A stretch of 64,000 nt of DNA from Wagnerdoeblera intermedia (GTDB lineage: Bacteria; Pseudomonadota; Alphaproteobacteria; Rhodobacterales; Rhodobacteraceae): assembly GCF_042647465.1 (NCBI RefSeq), contig NZ_JBHRVN010000004.1; one strand, given 5' to 3'. The position numbers and the translations under genes are program-made. Within the stretch, counting starts at the first letter, position 1; every line of letters begins with the position of its first letter. Of this stretch, positions 27,612 to 34,575 are shown piece by piece. The notes below the pieces were generated by a model, which was not told the origin of the DNA, did no database searches, and was given only the letters and a program-made list of their open reading frames with translations.

Positions 27612-27644
27612 AAATCAAAACGCCCCCGGGGGTCTCCGGGGGCG
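27612..27644 (-). terminator. Attenuator terminator of the ilvBN leader
   Basis: Read on the minus strand, CGCCCCCGG-AGACCC-CCGGGGGCG is followed by TTTTGATTT. It sits between the leader peptide and ilvB. Its 5' arm shares four bases (27641-27644) with the upstream alternative stem, so the two folds compete. Confidence 0.85.
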
Positions 27645-27682
27645 CATGGGTCCGATCTGGTTCCGTTACCGGTCCATGCGCC
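27641..27682 (-). promoter_or_regulatory. Alternative (antiterminator) stem of the ilvBN leader
   Basis: GGCGCATGG (27682-27674) pairs perfectly with CCATGCGCC (27649-27641). The first arm overlaps the 3' end of the leader reading frame and the second runs into the terminator stem. Ribosome position on the leader can therefore decide which stem forms. Confidence 0.75.
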
Positions 27683-27713
27683 TGTTATGCGTCTCTACGA
27701 CAATAAGAAGCAT
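27666..27713 (-). CDS. ilv leader peptide (attenuation)
   Basis: A 15-residue frame reads MLLIVVETHNRRMDR. It has GGAGG eight to nine bases before its ATG. Five consecutive codons are Leu, Leu, Ile, Val and Val, the end products of the operon it precedes. This is the hallmark of transcription attenuation: ribosomes stall when branched-chain aminoacyl-tRNAs are scarce and the operon is read through. The peptide itself likely has no function. The frame is far shorter than usual gene-calling limits. Confidence 0.88.
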   Translation of the reverse strand: MLLIVVETHNRRMDR

Positions 27714-27744
27714 TGATCTGACCCTCCGCCTGCATTCGGTGGCG

Positions 27745-27773
27745 ACATTATGAGCGGGTACCGGCCGCGTCAA
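27745..27773 (-). promoter_or_regulatory. Promoter of the ilvBN operon
   Basis: TTGACG (27773-27768) is followed by CATAATGT. The -10 may be CATAAT (15-base spacer) or TAATGT (17-base spacer). It lies about 35 bases before the leader peptide. Confidence 0.55.
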
Positions 27774-28047
27774 CAGCGCATCTTCACAAAATATGTCCCT
27801 CAGATCGTCATTTTTGATATTTTATAACCCGACGGAGGTTCATCTGGTAATATTCTGAATCAAATTGCCCGCCCTGCGCGAATTTTTGCCCCCCCTGCGG
27901 CAAACTTTCGCCATGTGGATGAAAAAATCTTAACGATTCCTTCAAAGGCGGCAGATTGCGCCCTATCTTCGCCACAAACAGACTTTAGGATGTAAGGACG
28001 GGCGGATACTGTTCCGTTCTGTCTGCTGAACGGAAGGCTAAACTCTG
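27774..28047. other. AT-rich divergent intergenic region
   Basis: This stretch separates ilvB from the divergent membrane-protein gene. It is clearly AT-richer than its surroundings (for example TTTTGATATTTTATAACC) and holds no gene I can support. It likely carries the promoter of the plus-strand gene and upstream ilv control sequences. Confidence 0.5.
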
Positions 28048-28416
28048 ATGACCCCTGCTCTGCTTATTCTCTCCGGCGCTGCCGTGACCATCGCGGCTCT
28101 GATCGCCTTGTTCTCGGGCGTGTCGTTCGGGATGGTGGCTGCGGGCTATTTGCTGGCAGGGCTGGTGTTTTCGGCAGTGATCGTTCTGGCGGGTGTGCTG
28201 CGCAACCGCAACAGCGCACGCGACGCCCGCTATTATACTGAAGTCGAAGCCGAAATGATTGCCCTGCGTGAAAGCGCGGTGCTGGACGGCCGCTTCGGCT
28301 CCGGCAGCCCTGAGGCGCTGTCGCCGGTGCTGCACCGCAGCCTGCTGGCCCGCGAACAGGCGAGTGAGCGGGCAAACCAACAGGACAGCGAACTGCTGAT
28401 CCGCGTTCGCCGCTGA
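28048..28416 (+). CDS. Hypothetical two-helix membrane protein
   Basis: The 122-residue protein has two N-terminal membrane segments (about 4-24 and 28-50) and a hydrophilic tail with SARDARYYTEVEAEM and many charged residues. I recognise no named family. ATG 28048 is preceded by GGAAGG. It has its own terminator and no partner gene. Confidence 0.7.
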   Translation: MTPALLILSGAAVTIAALIALFSGVSFGMVAAGYLLAGLVFSAVIVLAGVLRNRNSARDARYYTEVEAEMIALRESAVLDGRFGSGSPEALSPVLHRSLLAREQASERANQQDSELLIRVRR

Positions 28417-28439
28417 TCAGGCTCCCAGAAGCCCCCGCA

Positions 28440-28465
28440 GCCCGGACCCCGCGTCCGGGCTTTTT
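28440..28465 (+). terminator. Terminator after the small membrane protein gene
   Basis: GCCCGGA and TCCGGGC enclose a 7-base loop and are followed by TTTTT. Confidence 0.85.
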
Positions 28466-28597
28466 CGTATCTCCGGACTGCCCGGGGCTGAATGGGGCGC
28501 ACCTGTCCGAAAGCATGCTGGTGCCAGGCGCAGCAGGCCGCTATATCAACCCACGCTGAAAAGAGACGCCCGCTCGCCCGGGCGCGAGGAGGGAAGT

Positions 28598-29482
28598 TTG
28601 ACCAGCCATGTTCTGACCGTCCGTTGCCCGGCACGCCGCGGTATCGTCGCCGCCATCTCGGGCTACCTTGCTGAGCAGGGCTGCAATATCACCGATGCCG
28701 CGCAATATGATGACGTTGGCACGCAGACCTTCTTCACCCGCATCAGCTTTACCCCCGAAACCGGCACCACGCTGGAGGGGCTGCGGGCGGGCTTTGCCGA
28801 AGTTGCGGCACCTTTCGAGATGGACTGGGCGATCCATGACGGCCATCACCGCATGAAAGTGCTGCTGATGGTCTCAAACTTCGGGCATTGCCTGAACGAT
28901 CTGCTCTATCGCTGGCGCATCGGGGCGCTGCCCATTGATATCGTGGGCGTGGTCTCGAACCATCTGACCTATCAGAAGGTGGTGGTGAACCATGACATTC
29001 CCTTCCACCACATCCGCGTCACCAAAGAGAACAAGGCTGAGGCCGAAAAGCGCATCATGGATGTCGTGGCCGAGACCGGGACCGAACTGGTGGTGCTGGC
29101 GCGCTATATGCAGATCCTCTCGGATGAGTTCTGCGCGAAGATGTCGGGGCGGATCATCAATATTCACCACTCGTTCCTGCCGTCCTTCAAAGGCGCCAAC
29201 CCCTATAAGCAGGCCTATGAGCGCGGTGTGAAGCTGATCGGGGCGACGTCACATTATGTGACCGCCGATCTCGACGAGGGCCCGATCATTGAGCAGGACA
29301 CGATTCGCGTGACCCATGCACAAAGCGCGGAAGATTACGTCTCGCTGGGTCGTGACGTGGAAAGTTCGGTCCTGAGCCGCGCAATTCATGCCCATATCCA
29401 TCACCGCGTTTTCCTGAACGGCACGAAAACCGTGGTCTTCCCGGCAAGCCCCGGCTCCTACGCCTCTGAGCGGATGGGCTGA
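28598..29482 (+). CDS. purU: Formyltetrahydrofolate deformylase
   Basis: The 294-residue enzyme hydrolyses 10-formyl-THF to formate and THF, balancing one-carbon pools. An N-terminal ACT domain (residues 1-80, RGIVAAISGYLAEQGCNI) precedes a formyltransferase fold with INIHHSFLPSFKGANPY and the aspartate in TADLDEGPI. The start is TTG 28598 with AGGAGG five bases before; no ATG fits better. Its own terminator follows. Confidence 0.94.
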   Translation: MTSHVLTVRCPARRGIVAAISGYLAEQGCNITDAAQYDDVGTQTFFTRISFTPETGTTLEGLRAGFAEVAAPFEMDWAIHDGHHRMKVLLMVSNFGHCLNDLLYRWRIGALPIDIVGVVSNHLTYQKVVVNHDIPFHHIRVTKENKAEAEKRIMDVVAETGTELVVLARYMQILSDEFCAKMSGRIINIHHSFLPSFKGANPYKQAYERGVKLIGATSHYVTADLDEGPIIEQDTIRVTHAQSAEDYVSLGRDVESSVLSRAIHAHIHHRVFLNGTKTVVFPASPGSYASERMG

Positions 29483-29502
29483 GGCCCGGGGTAAGCGACA
29501 CG

Positions 29503-29532
29503 CCCGCGCGGTCATCGCGCGGGTTTTTCTTT
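29503..29532 (+). terminator. Terminator of purU
   Basis: CCCGCGCG-GTCAT-CGCGCGGG is followed by TTTTTCTTT. Confidence 0.88.
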
Positions 29533-29549
29533 GCGGGAAAGACGCGGTT

Positions 29550-30455
29550 TTGGAACTCTGGATTGTCATCACCATCGCGGCTGCCTTTTTGCAAAACCTG
29601 CGCTCGGCGGCGCAAAAGCACCTCAAAGGCGTGATGGGCACCACCGGCGCTACCTTCGTGCGCTTCGGTTTTGGCATGCCCTTTGCCTTTCTGTTTCTCG
29701 CCGCCCTCGTCTGGGGCAAGGGCGTCACCCTCCCCGCGCTGAACGCAGAGTTCGCGCTTTGGGTGCTGACGGGCGCATCGGCGCAGATCGCAGCGACCTT
29801 CCTGCTGATCCATCTGTTTTCCTATCGCAATTTCGCCGTCGGCACCGCCTATTCGCGCACGGAGCCTGCCCAGGCCGCACTTTTCGCGCTGATTTTCTTA
29901 GGCGAGGCGGTGACGCCGGGGGCCATTGCGGCGATTGCGATCTCGGTGATGGGTGTCATGCTGATTTCTGTCGCCCATACGGCGCTGACGGTGAAAAGCC
30001 TCGTCACTTCGGTTTTTCAGCGCAATGCGCTGATCGGGCTGGCCTCAGGGCTTCTCTTCGGGCTGTCTGCCGTGGCCTACCGCGGCGCATCGCTTGCGCT
30101 GCAGGGGCCTGACTTCATGACGCAGGCGGCGGTGACGCTTGTCTGCACCATCACGCTGCAGACGCTGGCCATGGGCGGCTGGCTTTTGTGGAAAGACCGC
30201 TCAGAGGTGGCGCGGATCGCAAAGGCCTGGAAAGTTTCGCTTTTCACCGGGGCGGCCGGGGCTTCTGCCTCTTTCGGCTGGTTCATGGCCATGACGCTGC
30301 AACAGGCGGCAGTGGTGAAGGCACTGGCGCAGATTGAGATGCTCTTTACCTTTGCCGCCACCGTCTTTTTCTTCCGCGAAAAGATCACCGCGCGCGAGAC
30401 TTGGGGCTGCGTGCTGATTGTCGCAGGCATCCTTGTGCTGCTCGCATTTGGCTGA
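29550..30455 (+). CDS. EamA-family (DMT superfamily) transporter
   Basis: The 301-residue protein has ten helices in two EamA repeats (LRSAAQKHLKG in the first, GLLFGLSAVAYRGASLAL in the second). The substrate is unknown. The start is TTG 29550, just before the first helix; the next ATG would remove that helix. It is not closely similar to the EamA protein at 23736. Confidence 0.82.
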   Translation: MELWIVITIAAAFLQNLRSAAQKHLKGVMGTTGATFVRFGFGMPFAFLFLAALVWGKGVTLPALNAEFALWVLTGASAQIAATFLLIHLFSYRNFAVGTAYSRTEPAQAALFALIFLGEAVTPGAIAAIAISVMGVMLISVAHTALTVKSLVTSVFQRNALIGLASGLLFGLSAVAYRGASLALQGPDFMTQAAVTLVCTITLQTLAMGGWLLWKDRSEVARIAKAWKVSLFTGAAGASASFGWFMAMTLQQAAVVKALAQIEMLFTFAATVFFFREKITARETWGCVLIVAGILVLLAFG

Positions 30456-30519
30456 CAGGCCTTGGCCACAGGGGGGAGAGAGTTTATCTCTGCCACAAGA
30501 CGCCGGAACAGGAGCCGCC

Positions 30520-31344
30520 ATGCATCAGTATCACGACGCCCTCAGAACCATTCTGGACAGGGGCACCCCCACCACTGATCGCACCGGAACCGGCACCCTT
30601 GCTTATTTCGGCCTGCAAAGCCGCTATGACCTGAGCGAGGGCTTCCCCCTTGTCACCACCAAGAAGCTGCATCTGAAATCGATCATCCATGAGCTTCTGT
30701 GGTTCCTCTCCGGCGACACCAATATCCGGTATCTGAAGGAAAACGGCGTCTCGATCTGGGACGAATGGGCCGATGAGAACGGCGATCTCGGCCCGGTTTA
30801 CGGCAAACAGTGGCGGGCCTTCTCGGTCACCGGCGAAGGTCCTGCGGGTCCGGTCACCCTGCCCGAAGGCGGCGTCGATCAGATTGAGAAGCTGATTCAG
30901 CTGATCAAAACCAGCCCCGACAGCCGTCGCATGATCGTCTCAGCCTGGAACCCGACCGAGATCGACCAGATGGCGCTGCCGCCCTGCCACACCATGTGGC
31001 AGCTGCGCGTGCTGGGCGGCAAACTGCATCTGCAGCTTTACCAGCGCTCGGCCGATATGTTCCTGGGCGTGCCTTTCAACATCGCCTCTTATGCGCTGCT
31101 GCTGGAGATGATCGCCCATGTCACGGGCTATGAGGCCGGGGATTTCATCCATACGCTGGGCGATGCGCATATCTATTCCAACCACATGGATCAGGTGAAT
31201 CTGCAGCTCTCGCGCACCCCCAAGGCGCTGCCCAAACTGAAAATCAAACGCAAAGTCACCTCGATCTATGACTTCAAATTCGAGGACTTTGAGTTTGAGG
31301 GTTATGACCCCGATCCGGCAATCAAAGCCCCGGTGGCCGTCTGA
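30520..31344 (+). CDS. thyA: Thymidylate synthase
   Basis: This 274-residue enzyme methylates dUMP to dTMP with methylene-THF, producing dihydrofolate. The catalytic cysteine lies in LPPCHTMWQ, the phosphate-binding arginines in DRTGTGTL and SPDSRRMI, and the nucleotide site in YQRSADMFLGVPFNIASY. ATG 30520 follows CAGGAG; the longer frame is not family-like. It overlaps folA by one base, linking dihydrofolate production with its reduction. Confidence 0.97.
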   Translation: MHQYHDALRTILDRGTPTTDRTGTGTLAYFGLQSRYDLSEGFPLVTTKKLHLKSIIHELLWFLSGDTNIRYLKENGVSIWDEWADENGDLGPVYGKQWRAFSVTGEGPAGPVTLPEGGVDQIEKLIQLIKTSPDSRRMIVSAWNPTEIDQMALPPCHTMWQLRVLGGKLHLQLYQRSADMFLGVPFNIASYALLLEMIAHVTGYEAGDFIHTLGDAHIYSNHMDQVNLQLSRTPKALPKLKIKRKVTSIYDFKFEDFEFEGYDPDPAIKAPVAV

Positions 31345-31820
31345 TGCTGAGCCTGATCGTCGCGCGCGCGAAAAACGGTGCCATCGGTAAAGGCAACGAC
31401 ATTCCCTGGTACGCCCCGGAAGATCTCGCCTTTTTTAAACGCGAGACCCTGGGTGGTGCGGTCATCATGGGCCGCAACACCTGGGAGAGCCTGCCGTTCA
31501 GGCCGCTGAAGAACCGTGACAATATCGTGGTCTCCTCGACCATGGAGGGCGATCACGTCGTCCCCTCTTTCGCTGCTGCAATGGTCCGGGCGGCTGAGAT
31601 GGGCCATGCGCGCAGCTATGCCATGGGCGGTGCCTCGATCTACCGCGAGGCCCTGCCCCATGCCGACCGTCTGCTGATCACTGAGGTCGATCTTGAGATC
31701 GAAGAGGCGGATGTCTTCTTCCCTGCCTTTGATCCCGCGGAATTCCGGCTGATCTCCAGCCGTGTTCTGCGCGGGGAGGGTCCGCGCTGCACCCTGACTG
31801 AGTGGCTGCGCATCCGCTGA
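31344..31820 (+). CDS. folA: Dihydrofolate reductase
   Basis: This 158-residue reductase regenerates tetrahydrofolate after the ThyA reaction. Landmarks are GAIGKGNDIPW, the catalytic acidic residue in PEDLAFFK, IMGRNTWESL and the NADPH loop MGGASIYREAL. Its ATG overlaps the thyA stop in TGATG, so the two are translationally coupled. Confidence 0.95.
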   Translation: MLSLIVARAKNGAIGKGNDIPWYAPEDLAFFKRETLGGAVIMGRNTWESLPFRPLKNRDNIVVSSTMEGDHVVPSFAAAMVRAAEMGHARSYAMGGASIYREALPHADRLLITEVDLEIEEADVFFPAFDPAEFRLISSRVLRGEGPRCTLTEWLRIR

Positions 31821-31916
31821 GCGCCCGGGGCCGCCGCCGTAGCCGGCTCCGGCGGCTTCCCCTTCGCCACAGGGCTGCTAAAGTGAGGCCATCACCTCCT
31901 TAAGCGGAAGACACTC

Positions 31917-32345
31917 ATGGCACTGCGCTATCTTCACACCATGGTCCGGGTCCTCGATCTTGAGGCCTCGATGGCTTTCTACAAACTCCTGGGCCTGGAA
32001 GAGACCCGGCGGATTGAGAATGAACAGGGCCGCTTCACCCTGGTCTTCCTGGCCCCGCCCGGCCAGCCCGAATGCCCGGTTGAACTGACCTGGAACTGGG
32101 ACGGCGATGACGGCCTGCCCTCTGACAGCCGCCACTTTGGTCACCTCGCCTATGAGGTGGATGACATCTACGCCACCTGCACCCATCTGGAGGCCAATGG
32201 CGTGACCATCAACCGCCCCCCGCGCGATGGTCGCATGGCCTTTGTGCGCAGCCCTGACAATGTCTCGATCGAACTGCTGCAAAAGGGCGAGGCTCTGGCT
32301 CCGGCAGAGCCCTGGGCCAGCCGGGACAATATCGGCCACTGGTAA
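31917..32345 (+). CDS. gloA: Glyoxalase I (lactoylglutathione lyase)
   Basis: The 142-residue VOC-fold protein converts the methylglyoxal-glutathione hemithioacetal to lactoylglutathione. Expected metal ligands are present: His in YLHTMVRV, Glu in CPVELTWNW, His in HFGHLAYEV and Glu in VSIELLQKG. GGNWDG-like spacing around NWDGDDG fits the bacterial nickel type. ATG 31917 follows GGAAG. It stands alone. Confidence 0.9.
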   Translation: MALRYLHTMVRVLDLEASMAFYKLLGLEETRRIENEQGRFTLVFLAPPGQPECPVELTWNWDGDDGLPSDSRHFGHLAYEVDDIYATCTHLEANGVTINRPPRDGRMAFVRSPDNVSIELLQKGEALAPAEPWASRDNIGHW

Positions 32346-32420
32346 GCGATTTCACCGGCCCCTCTCCCGGGGCCGGAACCTTTCGCGCGCGGTCGGCGAA
32401 ACAGATCGTTTCTGAAAAAT

Positions 32421-32435
32421 TTAATCTGTTCTTAA
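32421..32435 (+). promoter_or_regulatory. CtrA-type box upstream of the 32515 gene
   Basis: TTAA-TCTGTTC-TTAA has exactly seven bases between the half-sites, the CtrA consensus. It lies 80 bases before the start of the next gene, in an AT-rich patch. Confidence 0.55.
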
Positions 32436-32514
32436 TTTTGCCAGGATCCGGGCACCGCTGCACCATCATGCGCGGTCAGAAAGCGACAAAGCCCTGTCAG
32501 CCTCCGGACCCCTC

Positions 32515-33480
32515 ATGCCGCCCGCCCCCCTCTCGGACAGACCCGACGCGATGCCAGCCCCCTGGTTGCAGCACCTGCGCGACCTGGCCGGAGAGGATGG
32601 CTTTCTGGAGCCTGCGGGGCAGGACAATCTGGCGCTTTACCTGGCCGGCGGGACGGATCTTCTGGTCTGTTTCGCCGATCTCACAAGCCTCTGCCAGCGC
32701 AGCATCGGCGATTATCCGATGGCCTGGAGAACCGCCCGGCAGTCCGGCTGGTCGCTTCTGGTGCTGATCTCAGAAACCAATGGCTGGTTTCGTGAGGCCT
32801 CGCTCTGGGAGTGGCTGGATGCGCGGGCGGATGAGGCCTTCTTTGAAAATTATGACCGGGTGCTCTTTTATGGCAGTGGCCCGGGTGCCCATGCAGCCTG
32901 CGCCTTTTCCGCCGCGGCGCCGGGCAGTTGCGTGCTCGCGCTGTCCCCTGTCGCCACACTGGATCCCGAACTCGCCGGCTGGGACAACCGCTGGCCTGAG
33001 ATGCGCCGCAGCGATTTCCGCAGCCGTTATGGCTATGGGCCCGATATGCTTTGTGCGGCAGCCGCAGCGACGCTCATCTTTGACCCCGAGGTGCCGGAAG
33101 ATGCCATGCATTCAGCGCTTTATCACAAAGACTTCGTGCAGCGTCTGAAGATGCCCGGCGCGGGCCGCAGCCCCGAACGCCTGCTCGCAGACTGTGCGAT
33201 CCTGGAGCCTCTCCTGCAGGCCGCAATGTCGGACCGCCTGACGCCTGCATATTTTGCGCGGCTCTGGCGTCAACGCCGCAACTCATCGGCCTGGCTGCAA
33301 AGCCGCGCCGCCCGCGCCGCCGGCAGCGAGCAGCCCTGCCGCGAAGCGCTGATGCTGGCGCAGGCCCTGGCGCTCGATCCCGACCAGCCCCGGCTGCAGC
33401 GTCGCTATGCTCTTTTGACCGGGCGCTCTGGAGAGGAGATGGCAGAGGCCAGATCGCGCTGGAAAGCGCCGCAGAGCTAA
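32515..33480 (+). CDS. Conserved Rhodobacterales protein with a degenerate alpha/beta-hydrolase-like core
   Basis: The 321-residue protein resembles, from memory, a family in Rhodobacteraceae often labelled phosphoadenosine phosphosulfate reductase; I see no evidence for that function. VLFYGSGPGAHAACAFSAAA looks like a beta-strand, nucleophile elbow and helix, with GSGPGA in place of GxSxG. ALSPVATLDP and LIFDPEVPEDAMH follow in the places expected for later strands. The C-terminal 80 residues are helical. A CtrA-type box precedes it. The start could also be ATG 32551. Confidence 0.7.
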   Translation: MPPAPLSDRPDAMPAPWLQHLRDLAGEDGFLEPAGQDNLALYLAGGTDLLVCFADLTSLCQRSIGDYPMAWRTARQSGWSLLVLISETNGWFREASLWEWLDARADEAFFENYDRVLFYGSGPGAHAACAFSAAAPGSCVLALSPVATLDPELAGWDNRWPEMRRSDFRSRYGYGPDMLCAAAAATLIFDPEVPEDAMHSALYHKDFVQRLKMPGAGRSPERLLADCAILEPLLQAAMSDRLTPAYFARLWRQRRNSSAWLQSRAARAAGSEQPCREALMLAQALALDPDQPRLQRRYALLTGRSGEEMAEARSRWKAPQS

Positions 33481-33496
33481 GGTAAGCGGAAGACTT

Positions 33497-34537
33497 ATGA
33501 CAAAGTCCATTACGCTCCGCCGCCCCGACGACTGGCACCTGCATCTGCGCGATGGCGCGATGCTGCAAGGCATTCTGCCCGAGACCTCCCGCGATTTCGC
33601 GCGGGCGATCATTATGCCCAACCTCGTGCCGCCGGTTGTGACCGGTGCCGATGCGCAGGCCTACCGCGACCGCATCCTGGCCGCCCTTCCCGAGGGCGAT
33701 CAGTTTGAACCGCTGATGACGCTCTATCTGACCGAAGGGACCGACCCTGAGGATCTGGCCGCGGCTGCGGCCTCGGGGCTGATCAAGGCGGTCAAACTCT
33801 ATCCCGCCGGTGCCACCACCAACTCGCATGGCGGTGTGCGCGATTTTGATAAAGTGCGCGGTGTGCTTGAGAAAATGGCCGAAATCGGCCTGCCGCTCTG
33901 CATGCATGGCGAGGTGGTTGATCATGACGTCGATATCTTCGACCGTGAAGCCGTCTTCATCGACAAAGTGCTGGAGCCGATCCGCCGCGCCACCCCCGGT
34001 CTGCCCGTGGTGATGGAGCATATCACCACGAAAAACGGCGTCGATTACGTGCGCTCGGCAGAGAAAGACCTCGCCGCCACCATCACGACGCATCACCTGG
34101 TCATCAACCGCAACCACATCCTCGTGGGCGGGATCAAGCCGCATTACTACTGCCTGCCGGTGGCCAAGCGCGAAGAGCACCGTCTGGCGCTGCGCGAAGC
34201 GGCAACCTCGGGCGATGCCCGCTTCTTCCTCGGCACCGATTCGGCACCGCATATCGATGCGCTGAAAGAACATGCCTGCGGCTGCGCGGGCTGCTTTACC
34301 GCCACCAATACGATGTCGATCCTTGCGCATGTCTTTGAAGAGGACGGCGCTCTCGACAGGCTCGAAAACTTCACCTCGCTCAACGGGCCTGCCTATTACC
34401 GCCTGCCGGTCAATGACGGTACCCTGACCCTGGTAAAAGGCGAGGAGCCGGTGGTTTACCCCGCGAAGATTGAAACCGGTGCCGGTCCCGTCACCGTCTT
34501 CGATCCGGGCTATCCGCTTTACTGGCGCGTTGCCTGA
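33497..34537 (+). CDS. pyrC: Dihydroorotase
   Basis: This 346-residue zinc enzyme interconverts carbamoyl-aspartate and dihydroorotate in pyrimidine synthesis. The metal site is visible as DWHLHLRDG, the carboxylated lysine in AVKLYPAG, histidines in CMHGEVVD and MEHITT, and the aspartate in GTDSAPH. It is the short, E. coli-like class. ATG 33497 follows GCGGAAG, 16 bases after the previous stop. Confidence 0.95.
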   Translation: MTKSITLRRPDDWHLHLRDGAMLQGILPETSRDFARAIIMPNLVPPVVTGADAQAYRDRILAALPEGDQFEPLMTLYLTEGTDPEDLAAAAASGLIKAVKLYPAGATTNSHGGVRDFDKVRGVLEKMAEIGLPLCMHGEVVDHDVDIFDREAVFIDKVLEPIRRATPGLPVVMEHITTKNGVDYVRSAEKDLAATITTHHLVINRNHILVGGIKPHYYCLPVAKREEHRLALREAATSGDARFFLGTDSAPHIDALKEHACGCAGCFTATNTMSILAHVFEEDGALDRLENFTSLNGPAYYRLPVNDGTLTLVKGEEPVVYPAKIETGAGPVTVFDPGYPLYWRVA

Positions 34538-34548
34538 CTATCAGTAAT

Positions 34549-34573
34549 AAAGGCCGCCCCTGGGGGCGGCCTT
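34549..34573. terminator. Bidirectional terminator between pyrC and the FUSC gene
   Basis: AAAGGCCGCCCC-TG-GGGGCGGCCTTT lies between two converging genes. Confidence 0.85.
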
Positions 34574-34575
34574 TG

